Assembly: GCF_002366715.1 (NCBI RefSeq)
Contig: NZ_DFBS01000049.1
Location: 21,155 to 85,154, forward strand
Reading direction: 5' to 3'
DNA length: 64,000 bases
Source of the DNA: Halomonas sp. UBA3074
Lineage (GTDB): Bacteria; Pseudomonadota; Gammaproteobacteria; Pseudomonadales; Halomonadaceae
How positions within the stretch are numbered: the first letter of the stretch is position 1; every line of letters begins with the position of its first letter. Both the position numbers and the translations under genes were made by a program. Shown piece after piece: positions 23,852-33,054 of this stretch. Under the pieces are notes generated by a model that was not told the origin of the DNA, did not search any database, and saw only the letters and a program-made list of their open reading frames with translations.

Positions 23852-25555
23852 TTACGGCTCTTGATCCAGGCCTAGCTCCTGAATCGAAATTTCGCGCATT
23901 TTGAATTTCTGAATCTTACCGGTGACGGTCATGGGGAATTCGTCAACGAACTTGAAATAGCGCGGAATTTTGAAGTGGGTAATTTTGCCTTTGCAGTACT
24001 CGCGCAGCTCTTCACCGGTGACTTCGCCCGCGGTACTGTTGAGTTTCACCCAGGCAATCAGCTCTTCGCCGTACTTCTTATCCGGCACGCCGGTGACCTG
24101 TACTTCTGAAATCGCCGGGTGGGCATAAAGGAATTCTTCGATCTCCTTGGGATACACGTTCTCGCCGCCGCGAATAACCATGTCCTTAATGCGTCCCACG
24201 ATCTGGATATAGCCCTCTTCATCCATGGTGGCCAGGTCGCCAGTGTGCATCCAGCCCGCTTCATCGATCGCTTCGGCGGTGGCTTTATCGTTGTTCCAAT
24301 ACTTCAGCATCACGCTGTAGCCGCGGGTACACAGCTCACCGATTTCACCTCTGGGCAAAATACCGCCATTGCCGGGGTCGACTATCTTGTTTTCCAGGTG
24401 AGGCTGAGTGCGGCCCACGGTGGAAACGCGCTTCTCGATGCTGTCGTTAGCGCCGGTCTGGGTAGACACCGGGCTGGTTTCGGTCATGCCGTAGGCGATT
24501 TGCACGCCCTTCATGTTCATCTTGCTGATGACCTGCTTCATGATCTCTGCCGGGCAGATCGAGCCCGCCATGATGCCAGTACGTAGCGACGAGAGATCGG
24601 TGCTGGGGAAATCCGGGTGATCCAGCTCGGCGATAAACATAGTCGGCACGCCGTAAAGCGCGGTGGCTTTCTGTTCGTGAACGGCTTTCAGCACTTTGCC
24701 GGGGTCGAAGCCCTCGTCCGGATAAATCATGGCCGCGCCGTGGGTCACACAGCCCAGGTTGCCCATCACCATACCGAAACAGTGGTAGAGCGGTACCGGA
24801 ATCACCAAGCGGTCTTCGCTAGTAAAGCCCATGCTTTCCGCCACAAAAAAACCGTTATTGAGAATATTGTGGTGAGAAAGGGTGGCGCCTTTAGGAAAGC
24901 CCGTGGTGCCTGAGGTGTACTGAATGTTGATCGCGTCATCGAACTGGAGCGTTGCCTGTAGGTCGTCCACATCGGTTTGGCTGATCTTGTTGGCCTCGCT
25001 CATCAAATCAGACCAGCGCCACATGCCGCTGTATTTTTCGCCGCTTAAATTAATGATGCACTCAAGGTCGGGTAGTTTCTGTGATTTCAGCTCGCCTTCG
25101 GCACAGGCGTTGAGTTCGGGGGCCAGCTCGTAAAGCATGCCGCTGTAGTCGGAGCTTTTAAAGCAGTTAGCGGTGACCAAAAAGCGTGCACCGGACTGGT
25201 TGAGTGCGTACTCCAATTCGTGGGTGCGGTAAGACGGGTTGATATTGACCAGAATGGCGCCAATTTTGGCGGTGGCAAACTGGGTCAGCGTCCACTCGCT
25301 GCAGTTAGGTGCCCAGATAGCCACCCGGTCGCCTTTTTGAACGCCGATCGCGAGCAGGGCGCGGGCGCAGCGATTGACCTCTTCCTGAAGCTGCCGGTAG
25401 CTCCAGTGGATATTCTGATGCAGCACAATCAGCGCGTCGTTATCGGCATATTGCGTGGCGATCTGGTCGAATTTGTCGCCAATCGTCATGCCCAGCAGCG
25501 GTTTGTCGGCCATGCTGCTGGTGTAGCTGGGTTGGGTAAGAGCAGATGATGCCAT
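23852..25555 (-). CDS. Acyl-CoA synthetase, AMP-binding (ACSF2/FadD-like)
   Basis: ATP-dependent acid:CoA ligase. The 567-residue protein has the P-loop-like YTSGTTGFPKG (213-223), AYGMTE, GWMHTGDLATMDEEGYIQIVGR and the C-terminal catalytic Lys motif PMTVTGKIQKFKM. It closely resembles the medium-chain ACSF2/fatty-acyl-CoA synthase subgroup. Placed inside the liu operon between mvaB and a methyltransferase, it probably activates a branched short- or medium-chain acid such as isovalerate, but the substrate is inferred only from context. Confidence 0.85.
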   Translation of the reverse strand: MASSALTQPSYTSSMADKPLLGMTIGDKFDQIATQYADNDALIVLHQNIHWSYRQLQEEVNRCARALLAIGVQKGDRVAIWAPNCSEWTLTQFATAKIGAILVNINPSYRTHELEYALNQSGARFLVTANCFKSSDYSGMLYELAPELNACAEGELKSQKLPDLECIINLSGEKYSGMWRWSDLMSEANKISQTDVDDLQATLQFDDAINIQYTSGTTGFPKGATLSHHNILNNGFFVAESMGFTSEDRLVIPVPLYHCFGMVMGNLGCVTHGAAMIYPDEGFDPGKVLKAVHEQKATALYGVPTMFIAELDHPDFPSTDLSSLRTGIMAGSICPAEIMKQVISKMNMKGVQIAYGMTETSPVSTQTGANDSIEKRVSTVGRTQPHLENKIVDPGNGGILPRGEIGELCTRGYSVMLKYWNNDKATAEAIDEAGWMHTGDLATMDEEGYIQIVGRIKDMVIRGGENVYPKEIEEFLYAHPAISEVQVTGVPDKKYGEELIAWVKLNSTAGEVTGEELREYCKGKITHFKIPRYFKFVDEFPMTVTGKIQKFKMREISIQELGLDQEP

Positions 25556-25612
25556 GGGTATTTCTCCGATGTCTTTTTCTTATCTAAACGGGAAGTCAGG
25601 CGGCATTTATTA

Positions 25613-26518
25613 TTATTTACGGGTGCCTAATGCTAGCGCGACTTTGGAACTGGGCTTGCGGCCTAGCGCATGGGTAATCCAATAACCGGTATCGATCACC
25701 GCTTGCAGGTCGATGCCCGTCTTGATCCCCAGCCCCTCAAGCAGATAGAGCACATCTTCAGTCGCCACATTGCCGGAAGCGCCTTTGGCATAGGGGCAGC
25801 CACCGAGACCGGCAGTAGCGGCGTCAACAATGCTGATGCCTTCTTCCATCACCGCGTAAAGGTTCGCCAGCGCCATGCCGTAGGTGTCGTGAAAGTGGGC
25901 GGCCAGAAACTCAATGGGCACCTGCTGGCGCGTCGCCTCGATCATGCGTTTAGCCGCCAGCGGCGTACCGACGCCAATCGTGTCACCTAGCGACACTTCG
26001 TAGCAGCCCATCTCATAAAGCGCTTTGGCTACCTCAGCCACTTGGTCAGGGGCAATCTCGCCTTCGTAAGGGCAGCCCAACACACACGAAACATAGCCAC
26101 GCACGCGCACGCCCGCCTCTCGGGCGCGCTCTAACACAGGCTCAAACCGTGTCAGCGATTCAGCAATCGAGCAGTTGATGTTTTTTTGGGAGAAGGCTTC
26201 TGATGCCGCGCCAAACACCGCGACCTCCTCAACGCCCACCGACAGGGCGTTTTCCAGTCCCTTTAGGTTAGGCGTCAGCGCGGAATACACCACGCCGGGT
26301 TGGCGCTGAATGCCGCCCATGACCTCAACAGCGTCGCCCATTTGCGGTACCCATTTAGGTGAGACGAAGCTGGCCGCCTCAATATGGGTGATCCCCGCGT
26401 TGGCGAGCCGCTCGATCAAGGCGATCTTGGTCGCGGTGGGTACCATCGCCCCCGGCTCGTTTTGTAAGCCGTCCCGAGGGGCCATTTCAAATAACTTGAC
26501 GGACGTAGGCAGTGCCAT
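25613..26518 (-). CDS. mvaB: Hydroxymethylglutaryl-CoA lyase
   Basis: Cleaves 3-hydroxy-3-methylglutaryl-CoA to acetoacetate and acetyl-CoA, the last step of leucine catabolism (LiuE in Pseudomonas). The HMGL TIM barrel shows EMAPRDGLQNE (catalytic Arg-Asp), the metal-binding HFHDTYG and the cysteine-containing GGCPYAKGASGNVATED. The ATG at 26518 has AGGAG upstream and gives 301 residues, matching the family; an in-frame upstream start at 26563 would run into the preceding gene. It lies 10 nt after liuD. Confidence 0.95.
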   Translation of the reverse strand: MALPTSVKLFEMAPRDGLQNEPGAMVPTATKIALIERLANAGITHIEAASFVSPKWVPQMGDAVEVMGGIQRQPGVVYSALTPNLKGLENALSVGVEEVAVFGAASEAFSQKNINCSIAESLTRFEPVLERAREAGVRVRGYVSCVLGCPYEGEIAPDQVAEVAKALYEMGCYEVSLGDTIGVGTPLAAKRMIEATRQQVPIEFLAAHFHDTYGMALANLYAVMEEGISIVDAATAGLGGCPYAKGASGNVATEDVLYLLEGLGIKTGIDLQAVIDTGYWITHALGRKPSSKVALALGTRK

Positions 26519-26528
26519 GAATGAGCTC

Positions 26529-28568
26529 CTATTCGCTGGGGGCAAAGTCGAGAAGGATAGCACCCTGGCTGACCGTCTCGCCCGCCTGGAAATGGAAGGT
26601 TTCCACGCTACCGTCAGCCGGAGCGGTCATGGTGTGCTCCATTTTCATCGCTTCCATCACCATCAGTGGCATGCCTTTCTCAACCACCTTTCCAGGCTCC
26701 ACCAAGAGAGCTACCACCGTGCCATTCATGGGGGCAGTGAGAGTGGATTCCGTTTCGTGGTGGCCGTGATCAATGGCATCAATGCGCCGCCAGAACAGGC
26801 GGGTTTCGCCGTTCGGGTCGGCCATGACGACCACATGACCATCCTGGCGCGCCTGCAGGCGACGGCGATGGCCATTCAAGGTAACGGCGACTGCGTCACC
26901 GGTGAGCGGCTGCAGGCTGGCGGTAAGGGTTTCTTCACCAATGGTGAGGTTCCACAGTGATTCGCCCGCGTTGCGTTTACCTTCGACGATCACTACCGCG
27001 TCATCGCTGTCAGCGGCTTGAACCTTTGCCGTGTCACACAGCGCAATACGAATGGTGTGTGGCGCATTGAGGCGAAAGCCATCGTGACGATCCCACGGTG
27101 AATCGCTCTCGCACTCCTGGGCCAAGTGGTGCAGACCAATCAAAGCTGCGCTGGCATAGGCGTCTATGCTGTAACTGCGTGGTGCAAACAGCGTCGCTTC
27201 GTTGCGCTCGATGAAGCGGGTATCCAGCTCCACGTTTTTAAAACCTGGGTGCGTTGCCAAGCGCATCAGAAAGGCACGGTTGGTGACCACGCCTTGAACG
27301 TCCAGTGCCGCCAAGGCGCGGTTGAGCGTGGCGAGCGCTGCATCGCGGTCAGGCCCATGAACGATTAGCTTGGCGAGCATGGGGTCGTAGTGCATCGACA
27401 CCGCATCACCACTCTCTACGCCGCTGTCTAAACGCACCTGATCAGCGCTTAACCCAGCGCCTTCTAAATCCAGCGCGAAGCGGTTCAGTAGGCCGGTAGC
27501 GGGCAGAAAATCCTGCTCCGGGTCTTCGGCGTAAATGCGTGCTTCAAAGCTATGACCGGTAATCGTCAGCTCTTCCTGGGTACAAGGCAGCGGTTCGCCC
27601 ATGGCCACGCGTAGCTGCCACTCGACCAGATCCTGGCCGGTGATCATTTCGGTGACGGGGTGCTCGACCTGCAGGCGAGTGTTCATCTCCATAAAGTAGA
27701 ACGAGCCATCGGCATCTAGCAGAAACTCGACGGTGCCTGCGCCCACGTATCCGATTTCCTGGGCGGCGCGCACGGCGGCATCGCCCATGGCGCAGCGTAG
27801 CTCGGCGGTCATGCCGGGGGCGGGGGCTTCTTCGATCACTTTTTGATGGCGGCGCTGAACGCTGCAGTCCCGCTCGAATAGATACACGCCGTTGCCATGG
27901 CGGTCGCAGAATACCTGCACTTCCACGTGGCGTGGCTGCACCAGGTATTTCTCGATCAGCATGCGGTCGTCGCCAAAGGCGGCTTTAGACTCACGGCGGC
28001 AGCCGTCTAACGCGGCCTGAAAACCATCACTTGATTCGACCACGCGCATGCCTTTACCACCGCCACCGGCGCTGGCTTTAAGCATGACCGGATAGCCAAT
28101 TTTGTCGGCTTCGCTGCGCAGCAGGGCGTCGTCCTGATCATCGCCGTGATAGCCCGGCACCAGCGGCACGCCCGCATTGGCCATGCGTGCTTTGGCGGCG
28201 GATTTATCGCCCATGGCGGCAATCGCTGAGGCGGGCGGGCCAACGAAGGTAATACCCGCTTCTTCAAGGGCTTTGACGAAGCCGCCGTTTTCAGACAGGA
28301 AACCGTAGCCGGGGTGAATGGCGCCGGTGCCGGTACGTTTGGCAGCGTCGATGACGGCATTGATATTGAGATAACTTTCCCGCGCGGCGGCGGGGCCTAA
28401 ACGCACGGCCTCGTCAGCTTCGCGTACATGCCTGGCGCTGGCGTCGGCATCCGAATAGACGGCGACGGTTTTTAACCCCATACGGCGAGCCGTGCGCATT
28501 ACCCGGCAGGCGATCTCGCCGCGGTTGGCGACCAGCAGGGTGTCGAATTTGGTCGGTTCAAGCGTCAT
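26529..28568 (-). CDS. liuD: Methylcrotonyl-CoA carboxylase, biotin-containing alpha subunit
   Basis: Biotin carboxylase and biotin carrier subunit of 3-methylcrotonyl-CoA carboxylase, which makes 3-methylglutaconyl-CoA from leucine-derived 3-methylcrotonyl-CoA. It has an N-terminal biotin carboxylase domain (LLVANRGEIACRVMRTA, the ATP loop KASAGGGGKGMRVV, EMNTRLQVEHPVTE) and a C-terminal biotinyl domain with Lys642 in EAMKMEHT. 679 residues. It overlaps liuC by 4 nt, and liuB supplies the carboxyltransferase. Confidence 0.95.
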   Translation of the reverse strand: MTLEPTKFDTLLVANRGEIACRVMRTARRMGLKTVAVYSDADASARHVREADEAVRLGPAAARESYLNINAVIDAAKRTGTGAIHPGYGFLSENGGFVKALEEAGITFVGPPASAIAAMGDKSAAKARMANAGVPLVPGYHGDDQDDALLRSEADKIGYPVMLKASAGGGGKGMRVVESSDGFQAALDGCRRESKAAFGDDRMLIEKYLVQPRHVEVQVFCDRHGNGVYLFERDCSVQRRHQKVIEEAPAPGMTAELRCAMGDAAVRAAQEIGYVGAGTVEFLLDADGSFYFMEMNTRLQVEHPVTEMITGQDLVEWQLRVAMGEPLPCTQEELTITGHSFEARIYAEDPEQDFLPATGLLNRFALDLEGAGLSADQVRLDSGVESGDAVSMHYDPMLAKLIVHGPDRDAALATLNRALAALDVQGVVTNRAFLMRLATHPGFKNVELDTRFIERNEATLFAPRSYSIDAYASAALIGLHHLAQECESDSPWDRHDGFRLNAPHTIRIALCDTAKVQAADSDDAVVIVEGKRNAGESLWNLTIGEETLTASLQPLTGDAVAVTLNGHRRRLQARQDGHVVVMADPNGETRLFWRRIDAIDHGHHETESTLTAPMNGTVVALLVEPGKVVEKGMPLMVMEAMKMEHTMTAPADGSVETFHFQAGETVSQGAILLDFAPSE

Positions 28569-29389
28569 GAGCGTGGCTCCGCAGCGTTATTGTTGTCTTC
28601 AGGTGACGTCCAGGCGGGGCGGCGCTTCTCAAAGAAACTGGATAAACCCTCCTGGCCCTCTGGACTTACCCGCAGCTTGGCGATGACCTGGCAGGTGTGT
28701 TCGCGGGTGTTGTCACTGTCTTGCGCTTGAGCCACCGAGGCCATCAGCGCTTTGGTGGCGCGCTGGGCCTGGGGCGATCCGGCTAATAGGGTGGCCAGCA
28801 TGATGTTCACTTCGTCGTCTAACTTATCGTGCTCCACCACCAGATGGACTAAACCCAGCGCGAGCGCTATTTCGGCGTCCATGACTTCTGCGGTTAACGC
28901 ATAGCGGCGCATTTGTCGCTCGCCCAGGGCCCGCTGGACGTAAGGGCTGATGACTGCGGGCGATAAACCAATTTTGACTTCCGAAAGGCAGAATTTGGCC
29001 TTACCTGAGGCGACCACCACATCGCAGCAGGCAGCCAAGCCCACTGCGCCGCCAAAGGCTGCGCCTTGCACACGGCAGATGGTCGGGCAGGGCAGCGTAT
29101 CCAGGCCGTGCATCAGGGCTGCCAGCTTGCGGGAATCGGCGAGGTTATCTTCCAGGTCGTAATCGACCATGCGCTTCATCCAGTTCAGATCGGCACCCGC
29201 GGAGAAGCTCTTGCCTTCTGAAGCAAGCACTACCGCGCGCACTTCGCCTGCTTCAGCTTGCCTATGCAGTGCTTCAAGGTGTGCGTTTAGCTCGGCAATC
29301 AGGCTGTCGTCAAAGGCGTTATGCACCTCGGGGCGGTTTAAGGTCAGACGGGCGACGCCGCCTTCAATCATCAGTGTTGAGTACGCCAT
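28565..29389 (-). CDS. liuC: Methylglutaconyl-CoA hydratase (enoyl-CoA hydratase family)
   Basis: Crotonase-fold enzyme hydrating 3-methylglutaconyl-CoA to HMG-CoA. The 274-residue protein has the oxyanion-hole motifs SAGADLNWMK and QGAAFGGAVGLAACCDVVVA; NRPEVHNAFDD is typical of this branch. Assignment to the leucine pathway rests on its place between liuB and liuD. It overlaps liuD by 4 nt, suggesting coupled translation. Confidence 0.93.
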   Translation of the reverse strand: MAYSTLMIEGGVARLTLNRPEVHNAFDDSLIAELNAHLEALHRQAEAGEVRAVVLASEGKSFSAGADLNWMKRMVDYDLEDNLADSRKLAALMHGLDTLPCPTICRVQGAAFGGAVGLAACCDVVVASGKAKFCLSEVKIGLSPAVISPYVQRALGERQMRRYALTAEVMDAEIALALGLVHLVVEHDKLDDEVNIMLATLLAGSPQAQRATKALMASVAQAQDSDNTREHTCQVIAKLRVSPEGQEGLSSFFEKRRPAWTSPEDNNNAAEPRS

Positions 29390-29401
29390 GGTGATTGCCC
29401 C

Positions 29402-31009
29402 TTACATCCGGAACACGCCGAAGCGTGTCTCTTCGATTTCTGCATTCATCGCGGCGGCAAGTGACAGGCCGAGCACATCACGGGTTTGCAGCGGATCGAT
29501 CACGCCGTCGTCCCACAGTCGCGCACTGGCGTAGTAGGGGTGGCCTTGGTGCTCGTACTGCTCGCGGGTGGGCTGCTTAAAGGCTTCTTCTTCCTCTTTG
29601 CTCCACTCGCGGCCTTCGCGTTCGTGCTGCTCGCGCTTAACCTGGGCCAACACGCCTGCTGCCTGCTCGCCGCCCATCACTGAAATGCGCGCGTTGGGCC
29701 ACATGAAGAGCAGGTTGGGGTCGTAGGCGCGGCCACACATGCCGTAGTTACCGGCGCCAAAGCTGCCGCCAATCAGCACGGTGTATTTGGGTACTTTGGC
29801 GCAGGCCACAGCGGTAACTAGCTTGGCGCCGTGCTTGGCAATACCTTCGTGCTCGTACTTGGAGCCGACCATAAAGCCGGTGATGTTTTGCAGGAAGATC
29901 AGTGGAATCTTGCGCTGGGCACATAGCTCGATAAAGTGCGCGCCTTTCACCGCACTTTCTGAAAACAGCACGCCGTTGTTGGCCACGATGCCCACCGGGT
30001 AGCCGTGAATATGCGCAAAGCCGGTGACCAGGGTTTCACCGTAGTAGCGCTTGAACTCGTCGAAATCGGAGTCATCGACGATACGGCCAATTACTTCGCG
30101 CACGTCATAGGGCTTTTTAAGATCCGTTCCCACAATGCCATACAGCTCGGCAGGGTCGAACTTGGGTGGTTTGGGTGCCTGCGTGGCGAGCTTGCCACGC
30201 TTTTGCCAGTTCAGCCGCGATACGCAGGCGCGGGCAAGCTGCAGCGCGTGAGCGTCGTTTTCCGCGTAGTGGTCGGCCACGCCGCTGACTTTAGCGTGCA
30301 CATCCGCGCCACCCAAGTCTTCGGCGCTAATGCTTTCGCCGGTGGCGGCTTTTACCAAGGGCGGGCCACCGAGGAAAATCGTGCCCTGCTCTTTAACGAT
30401 AATCGACTCGTCCGCCATGGCGGGCACGTAAGCGCCACCGGCGGTGCAGGACCCCATCACCACAGCAATTTGCGGAATGCCTTCCGCCGACATGGTCGCC
30501 TGGTTATAGAAGATGCGCCCGAAGTGCTCGCGGTCAGGGAAGACTTCATCCTGGCGGGGTAGGAAAGCACCGCCGGAATCGACCAAGTAAATGCACGGCA
30601 GGCGATGCTTGCGGGCAATCTCCTGGGCGCGAATATGCTTTTTAACCGTGAGCGGAAAGTAGGTGCCGCCTTTGACCGTGGCGTCATTAGCGACAATCAC
30701 ACACTCGACGCCAGAAACCCGGCCAATACCGGTGACGACACCCGCCGCAGGAATCTCGCTATCGTAAATGTTGTGAGCCGCCAGGGCGGAAAATTCTAAA
30801 AATGGCGAACCTTCATCGATCAAGTGATCAATGCGGTCGCGAACAAACAGCTTTCCCCGGCTTTCATGGCGCTCGCGGGCTTTGGCACCGCCACCCTGGG
30901 CGACGGCAGCGGTCAGTTCACGCAGTTTGTGAACTTCACCGAGCATCGAGGCTTCGTTGGCTTGAAACACATCGCTGCGCGGGTTGATCTGGCTATTCAC
31001 AGTGCTCAT
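29402..31009 (-). CDS. liuB: Methylcrotonyl-CoA carboxylase, carboxyltransferase beta subunit
   Basis: Carboxyltransferase subunit that moves CO2 from biotin on LiuD to 3-methylcrotonyl-CoA. The 535-residue protein carries the acyl-CoA carboxylase beta features: GGGAKARERHESRGKLFVRDRID, VDSGGAFLPRQDEVFPD, GSCTAGGAYVPAM, and the C-terminal GSFGAGNYGMCGRAYDP and WPNARISVMGGEQAAGVL. It starts with ATG 31009 behind AAGG and is 12 nt upstream of liuC in transcription order. Confidence 0.96.
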   Translation of the reverse strand: MSTVNSQINPRSDVFQANEASMLGEVHKLRELTAAVAQGGGAKARERHESRGKLFVRDRIDHLIDEGSPFLEFSALAAHNIYDSEIPAAGVVTGIGRVSGVECVIVANDATVKGGTYFPLTVKKHIRAQEIARKHRLPCIYLVDSGGAFLPRQDEVFPDREHFGRIFYNQATMSAEGIPQIAVVMGSCTAGGAYVPAMADESIIVKEQGTIFLGGPPLVKAATGESISAEDLGGADVHAKVSGVADHYAENDAHALQLARACVSRLNWQKRGKLATQAPKPPKFDPAELYGIVGTDLKKPYDVREVIGRIVDDSDFDEFKRYYGETLVTGFAHIHGYPVGIVANNGVLFSESAVKGAHFIELCAQRKIPLIFLQNITGFMVGSKYEHEGIAKHGAKLVTAVACAKVPKYTVLIGGSFGAGNYGMCGRAYDPNLLFMWPNARISVMGGEQAAGVLAQVKREQHEREGREWSKEEEEAFKQPTREQYEHQGHPYYASARLWDDGVIDPLQTRDVLGLSLAAAMNAEIEETRFGVFRM

Positions 31010-31020
31010 GGCGCGACCTT

Positions 31021-32190
31021 TTATTTGGTTTCAGTAAACAGTTCGCGGCCAATCAGCATCCGGCGAATTTCGCTGGTGCCCGCGCCGATTTCATACAGCT
31101 TGGCGTCACGCAGCAGGCGCCCGGTGGGGTATTCGTTGATATAGCCATTGCCGCCAAGCAGTTGAATCGAATCCAGGGCTACCTGAGTTGCTTTTTCGGC
31201 GCAGTAGAGAATCACCCCAGCCGCATCTTTGCGGGACGTTTGGCCACGGTCGCAGGCACCCGCTACAGCGTATAAATAGGCGCGGCAGGCGTTCAGGGTG
31301 GAGTACATATCCGCCACTTTGCCCTGCACCAGTTGGAACTCACCAATCGACTGATTGAACTGCTTACGCTCGTGGATATAGGGCATCACTACATCCATGG
31401 CGGCCTGCATAATGCCAATCGGGCCTGCGGCCAGCACGGTGCGTTCGTAGTCCAGGCCGCTCATCAGAACGCGTACGCCTTTACCTTCCGCGCCTAGAAT
31501 GTTTTCAGCGGGAACGGCGCAGTCCTGGAAAACCAGCTCGCAGGTGTTGGAGCCACGCATACCCAGCTTGTCGAGCTTCTGAGCGGTAGAGAAACCGGGC
31601 ATACCTTTTTCAATAATAAAGGCGGTAATGCCTTTGGAACCGGCTTCGGGATCGGTCTTTGCGTAGACCACTAAAACATCCGCATCCGGGCCGTTGGTGA
31701 TCCACATCTTATTGCCGTTAAGGATGTAGTGGTCGCCATTCTGCTTGGCGCGCAGCTGCATCGAGACCACGTCAGAGCCTGCGCCGGGTTCCGACATCGC
31801 CAAAGCGCCCACGTGGTCGCCGCTGATCAGCTTAGGCAAGTACTTGGCTTTCTGTTCTGGGGAGGCGTTGATCTTGATCTGATTCACGCACAGGTTGGAG
31901 TGGGCACCGTAAGAGAGCGCAACCGACGCGCTGGCCCGCGAGATCTCTTCCATGGCGATACAGTGGGCAAGGTAGCCCATACCGCTGCCGCCATCTTCCT
32001 CAGAAACGGTGATGCCCAGCAGCCCCATGTCGCCAAACTTCTTCCAAAGATCGTTGGGGAATTCGTTGTTGCGGTCGATTTCGGCAGCGCGGGGAGCAAT
32101 CTCGCTGGCGGCAAAGGCGTTGACCTGCTCGCGCAGCATGTTCAGCTCGTCATCGAGGCCGAAGTTGAGTTCTGAGTAGTGTGAAAACAT
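31021..32190 (-). CDS. liuA: Isovaleryl-CoA dehydrogenase
   Basis: FAD-dependent acyl-CoA dehydrogenase oxidising isovaleryl-CoA to 3-methylcrotonyl-CoA and passing electrons to ETF. It has AMSEPGAGSDVVSM, GNKMWITNGPDADVLVVYAKTD, LGMRGSNTCELVF and the SGLDYERTVLAAGP segment whose Glu249 aligns with the catalytic glutamate characteristic of isovaleryl-CoA dehydrogenases. The start ATG at 32190 with AGGTGA at suitable spacing is preferred over a TTG two codons upstream; 389 residues. Confidence 0.95.
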   Translation of the reverse strand: MFSHYSELNFGLDDELNMLREQVNAFAASEIAPRAAEIDRNNEFPNDLWKKFGDMGLLGITVSEEDGGSGMGYLAHCIAMEEISRASASVALSYGAHSNLCVNQIKINASPEQKAKYLPKLISGDHVGALAMSEPGAGSDVVSMQLRAKQNGDHYILNGNKMWITNGPDADVLVVYAKTDPEAGSKGITAFIIEKGMPGFSTAQKLDKLGMRGSNTCELVFQDCAVPAENILGAEGKGVRVLMSGLDYERTVLAAGPIGIMQAAMDVVMPYIHERKQFNQSIGEFQLVQGKVADMYSTLNACRAYLYAVAGACDRGQTSRKDAAGVILYCAEKATQVALDSIQLLGGNGYINEYPTGRLLRDAKLYEIGAGTSEIRRMLIGRELFTETK

Positions 32191-32249
32191 GGTCAATCAC
32201 CTGTTGTTATCGATGGGTTAGCCGAGCTGGCGTCTCGAGCAGGGCTGAA

Positions 32250-32717
32250 TCAGTGCATCGTGGCGGAAGAGGGGGCAGACGCTTTGTCGGTCGAACCCCC
32301 ACGATCCTCTTCGTTCTGTTTTTCCTGGGGCTCTTTTTCGAGTAGTTCTTCAAGCGCCTGTCGGCAGCGTATTTCAGCGCTTTCAAGCTCCAACTGCACC
32401 ATCGTGATGTCTTTCATTTGCTGGTCGAGTGCCGCCCGGCGCTCGCCTATTTTGCTCAGCATCAGGTGCAACTGCTTCTTACTGCCGCTGCGGGTTTCGT
32501 CCCATAGCTCGAATAGTTCGCGGATCTCAGCCAACGAGAAGCCTAAGCGCTTACCGCGGATGGTGAGCTTTAGTCTTACCCGGTCTTTGCTGCTATACAC
32601 CCGGGTTTGGCCACGGCGCGTGGGGTGAAGCAATTCCTGGTCTTCGTAAAAACGGATGCTGCGGGTGGTCAAGTCAAACTCGCTGGCCAGTTCACTAATC
32701 GAGTAGGTTTTGCTCAT
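32250..32717 (-). CDS. liuR: MerR-family transcriptional regulator LiuR
   Basis: A 155-residue MerR-type regulator with an N-terminal winged helix-turn-helix (YSISELASEFDLTTRSIRFYEDQELLHPTRRGQTRVYSSKDR) and a C-terminal dimerising helix that ends in a charged tail. Position as first gene of liuABCD identifies it as LiuR, which in gamma- and betaproteobacteria controls branched-chain amino acid breakdown. A perfect 16-bp palindrome 75 nt upstream and related sites before the liv and valine genes are probable binding sites. The effector (a pathway acyl-CoA or leucine-derived metabolite) is not shown by the sequence. Confidence 0.9.
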   Translation of the reverse strand: MSKTYSISELASEFDLTTRSIRFYEDQELLHPTRRGQTRVYSSKDRVRLKLTIRGKRLGFSLAEIRELFELWDETRSGSKKQLHLMLSKIGERRAALDQQMKDITMVQLELESAEIRCRQALEELLEKEPQEKQNEEDRGGSTDKASAPSSATMH

Positions 32718-32792
32718 GGTGACGTTCTCTTTAAAAGGCGTTGTTCCTAAAGGTTGTCACCTATGGAACACTGCCAATGAGGCTAAAACAAG

Positions 32793-32808
32793 TTTACGTT
32801 AACGTAAA
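32793..32808. promoter_or_regulatory. LiuR-type operator, perfect palindrome
   Basis: TTTACGTTAACGTAAA is a perfect 16-bp inverted repeat 75 nt upstream of liuR. MerR-family operators are palindromes between promoter elements, and this sequence resembles what I recall of the LiuR motif. Autoregulation of liuR and control of the liu operon are inferred. Confidence 0.75.
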
Positions 32809-32959
32809 GCGATTGTTGCTAGCAGTTGAAAAGCGTTGAAATGTAGTAAGTCATTGATATGGCTGTTTTGAAAGCGTTCGTTAATGCAATGGATTTCCAG
32901 TGATAGACCAAAGTTGTAATTGTATTGCCATAGCGAGAGTTGCTAGTTTGCACATACAC

Positions 32960-32975
32960 CTTACGTTCAGGTAAG
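32960..32975. promoter_or_regulatory. Weaker LiuR-like site upstream of the liv operon
   Basis: CTTACGTTCAGGTAAG keeps the outer half-sites (CTTAC/GTAAG) and a TTACGTT half identical to the strong operator. It lies 80 nt before the first liv gene. Confidence 0.5.
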
Positions 32976-33054
32976 CCAGTGGCGGAAGATTTCACTACTA
33001 GCCGATTACCTGCAATTAGAGTCAGCACTACAACAATAAGAGGCTTGCCACTCT

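Larger units (their letters stand above)
32718..33054. other. Divergent regulatory region between liuR and the liv importer
   Basis: 337 bp with no credible gene. It holds the LiuR-type palindrome at 32793-32808 and a weaker related site at 32960-32975. The composition is AT-rich compared with the flanking genes, as expected for a two-sided promoter region. Confidence 0.7.

Noticed and set aside
32819..33028. 69-residue frame in the liuR/liv gap
   Set aside because: No ribosome-binding site or protein-like composition, and it covers the weaker operator candidate.
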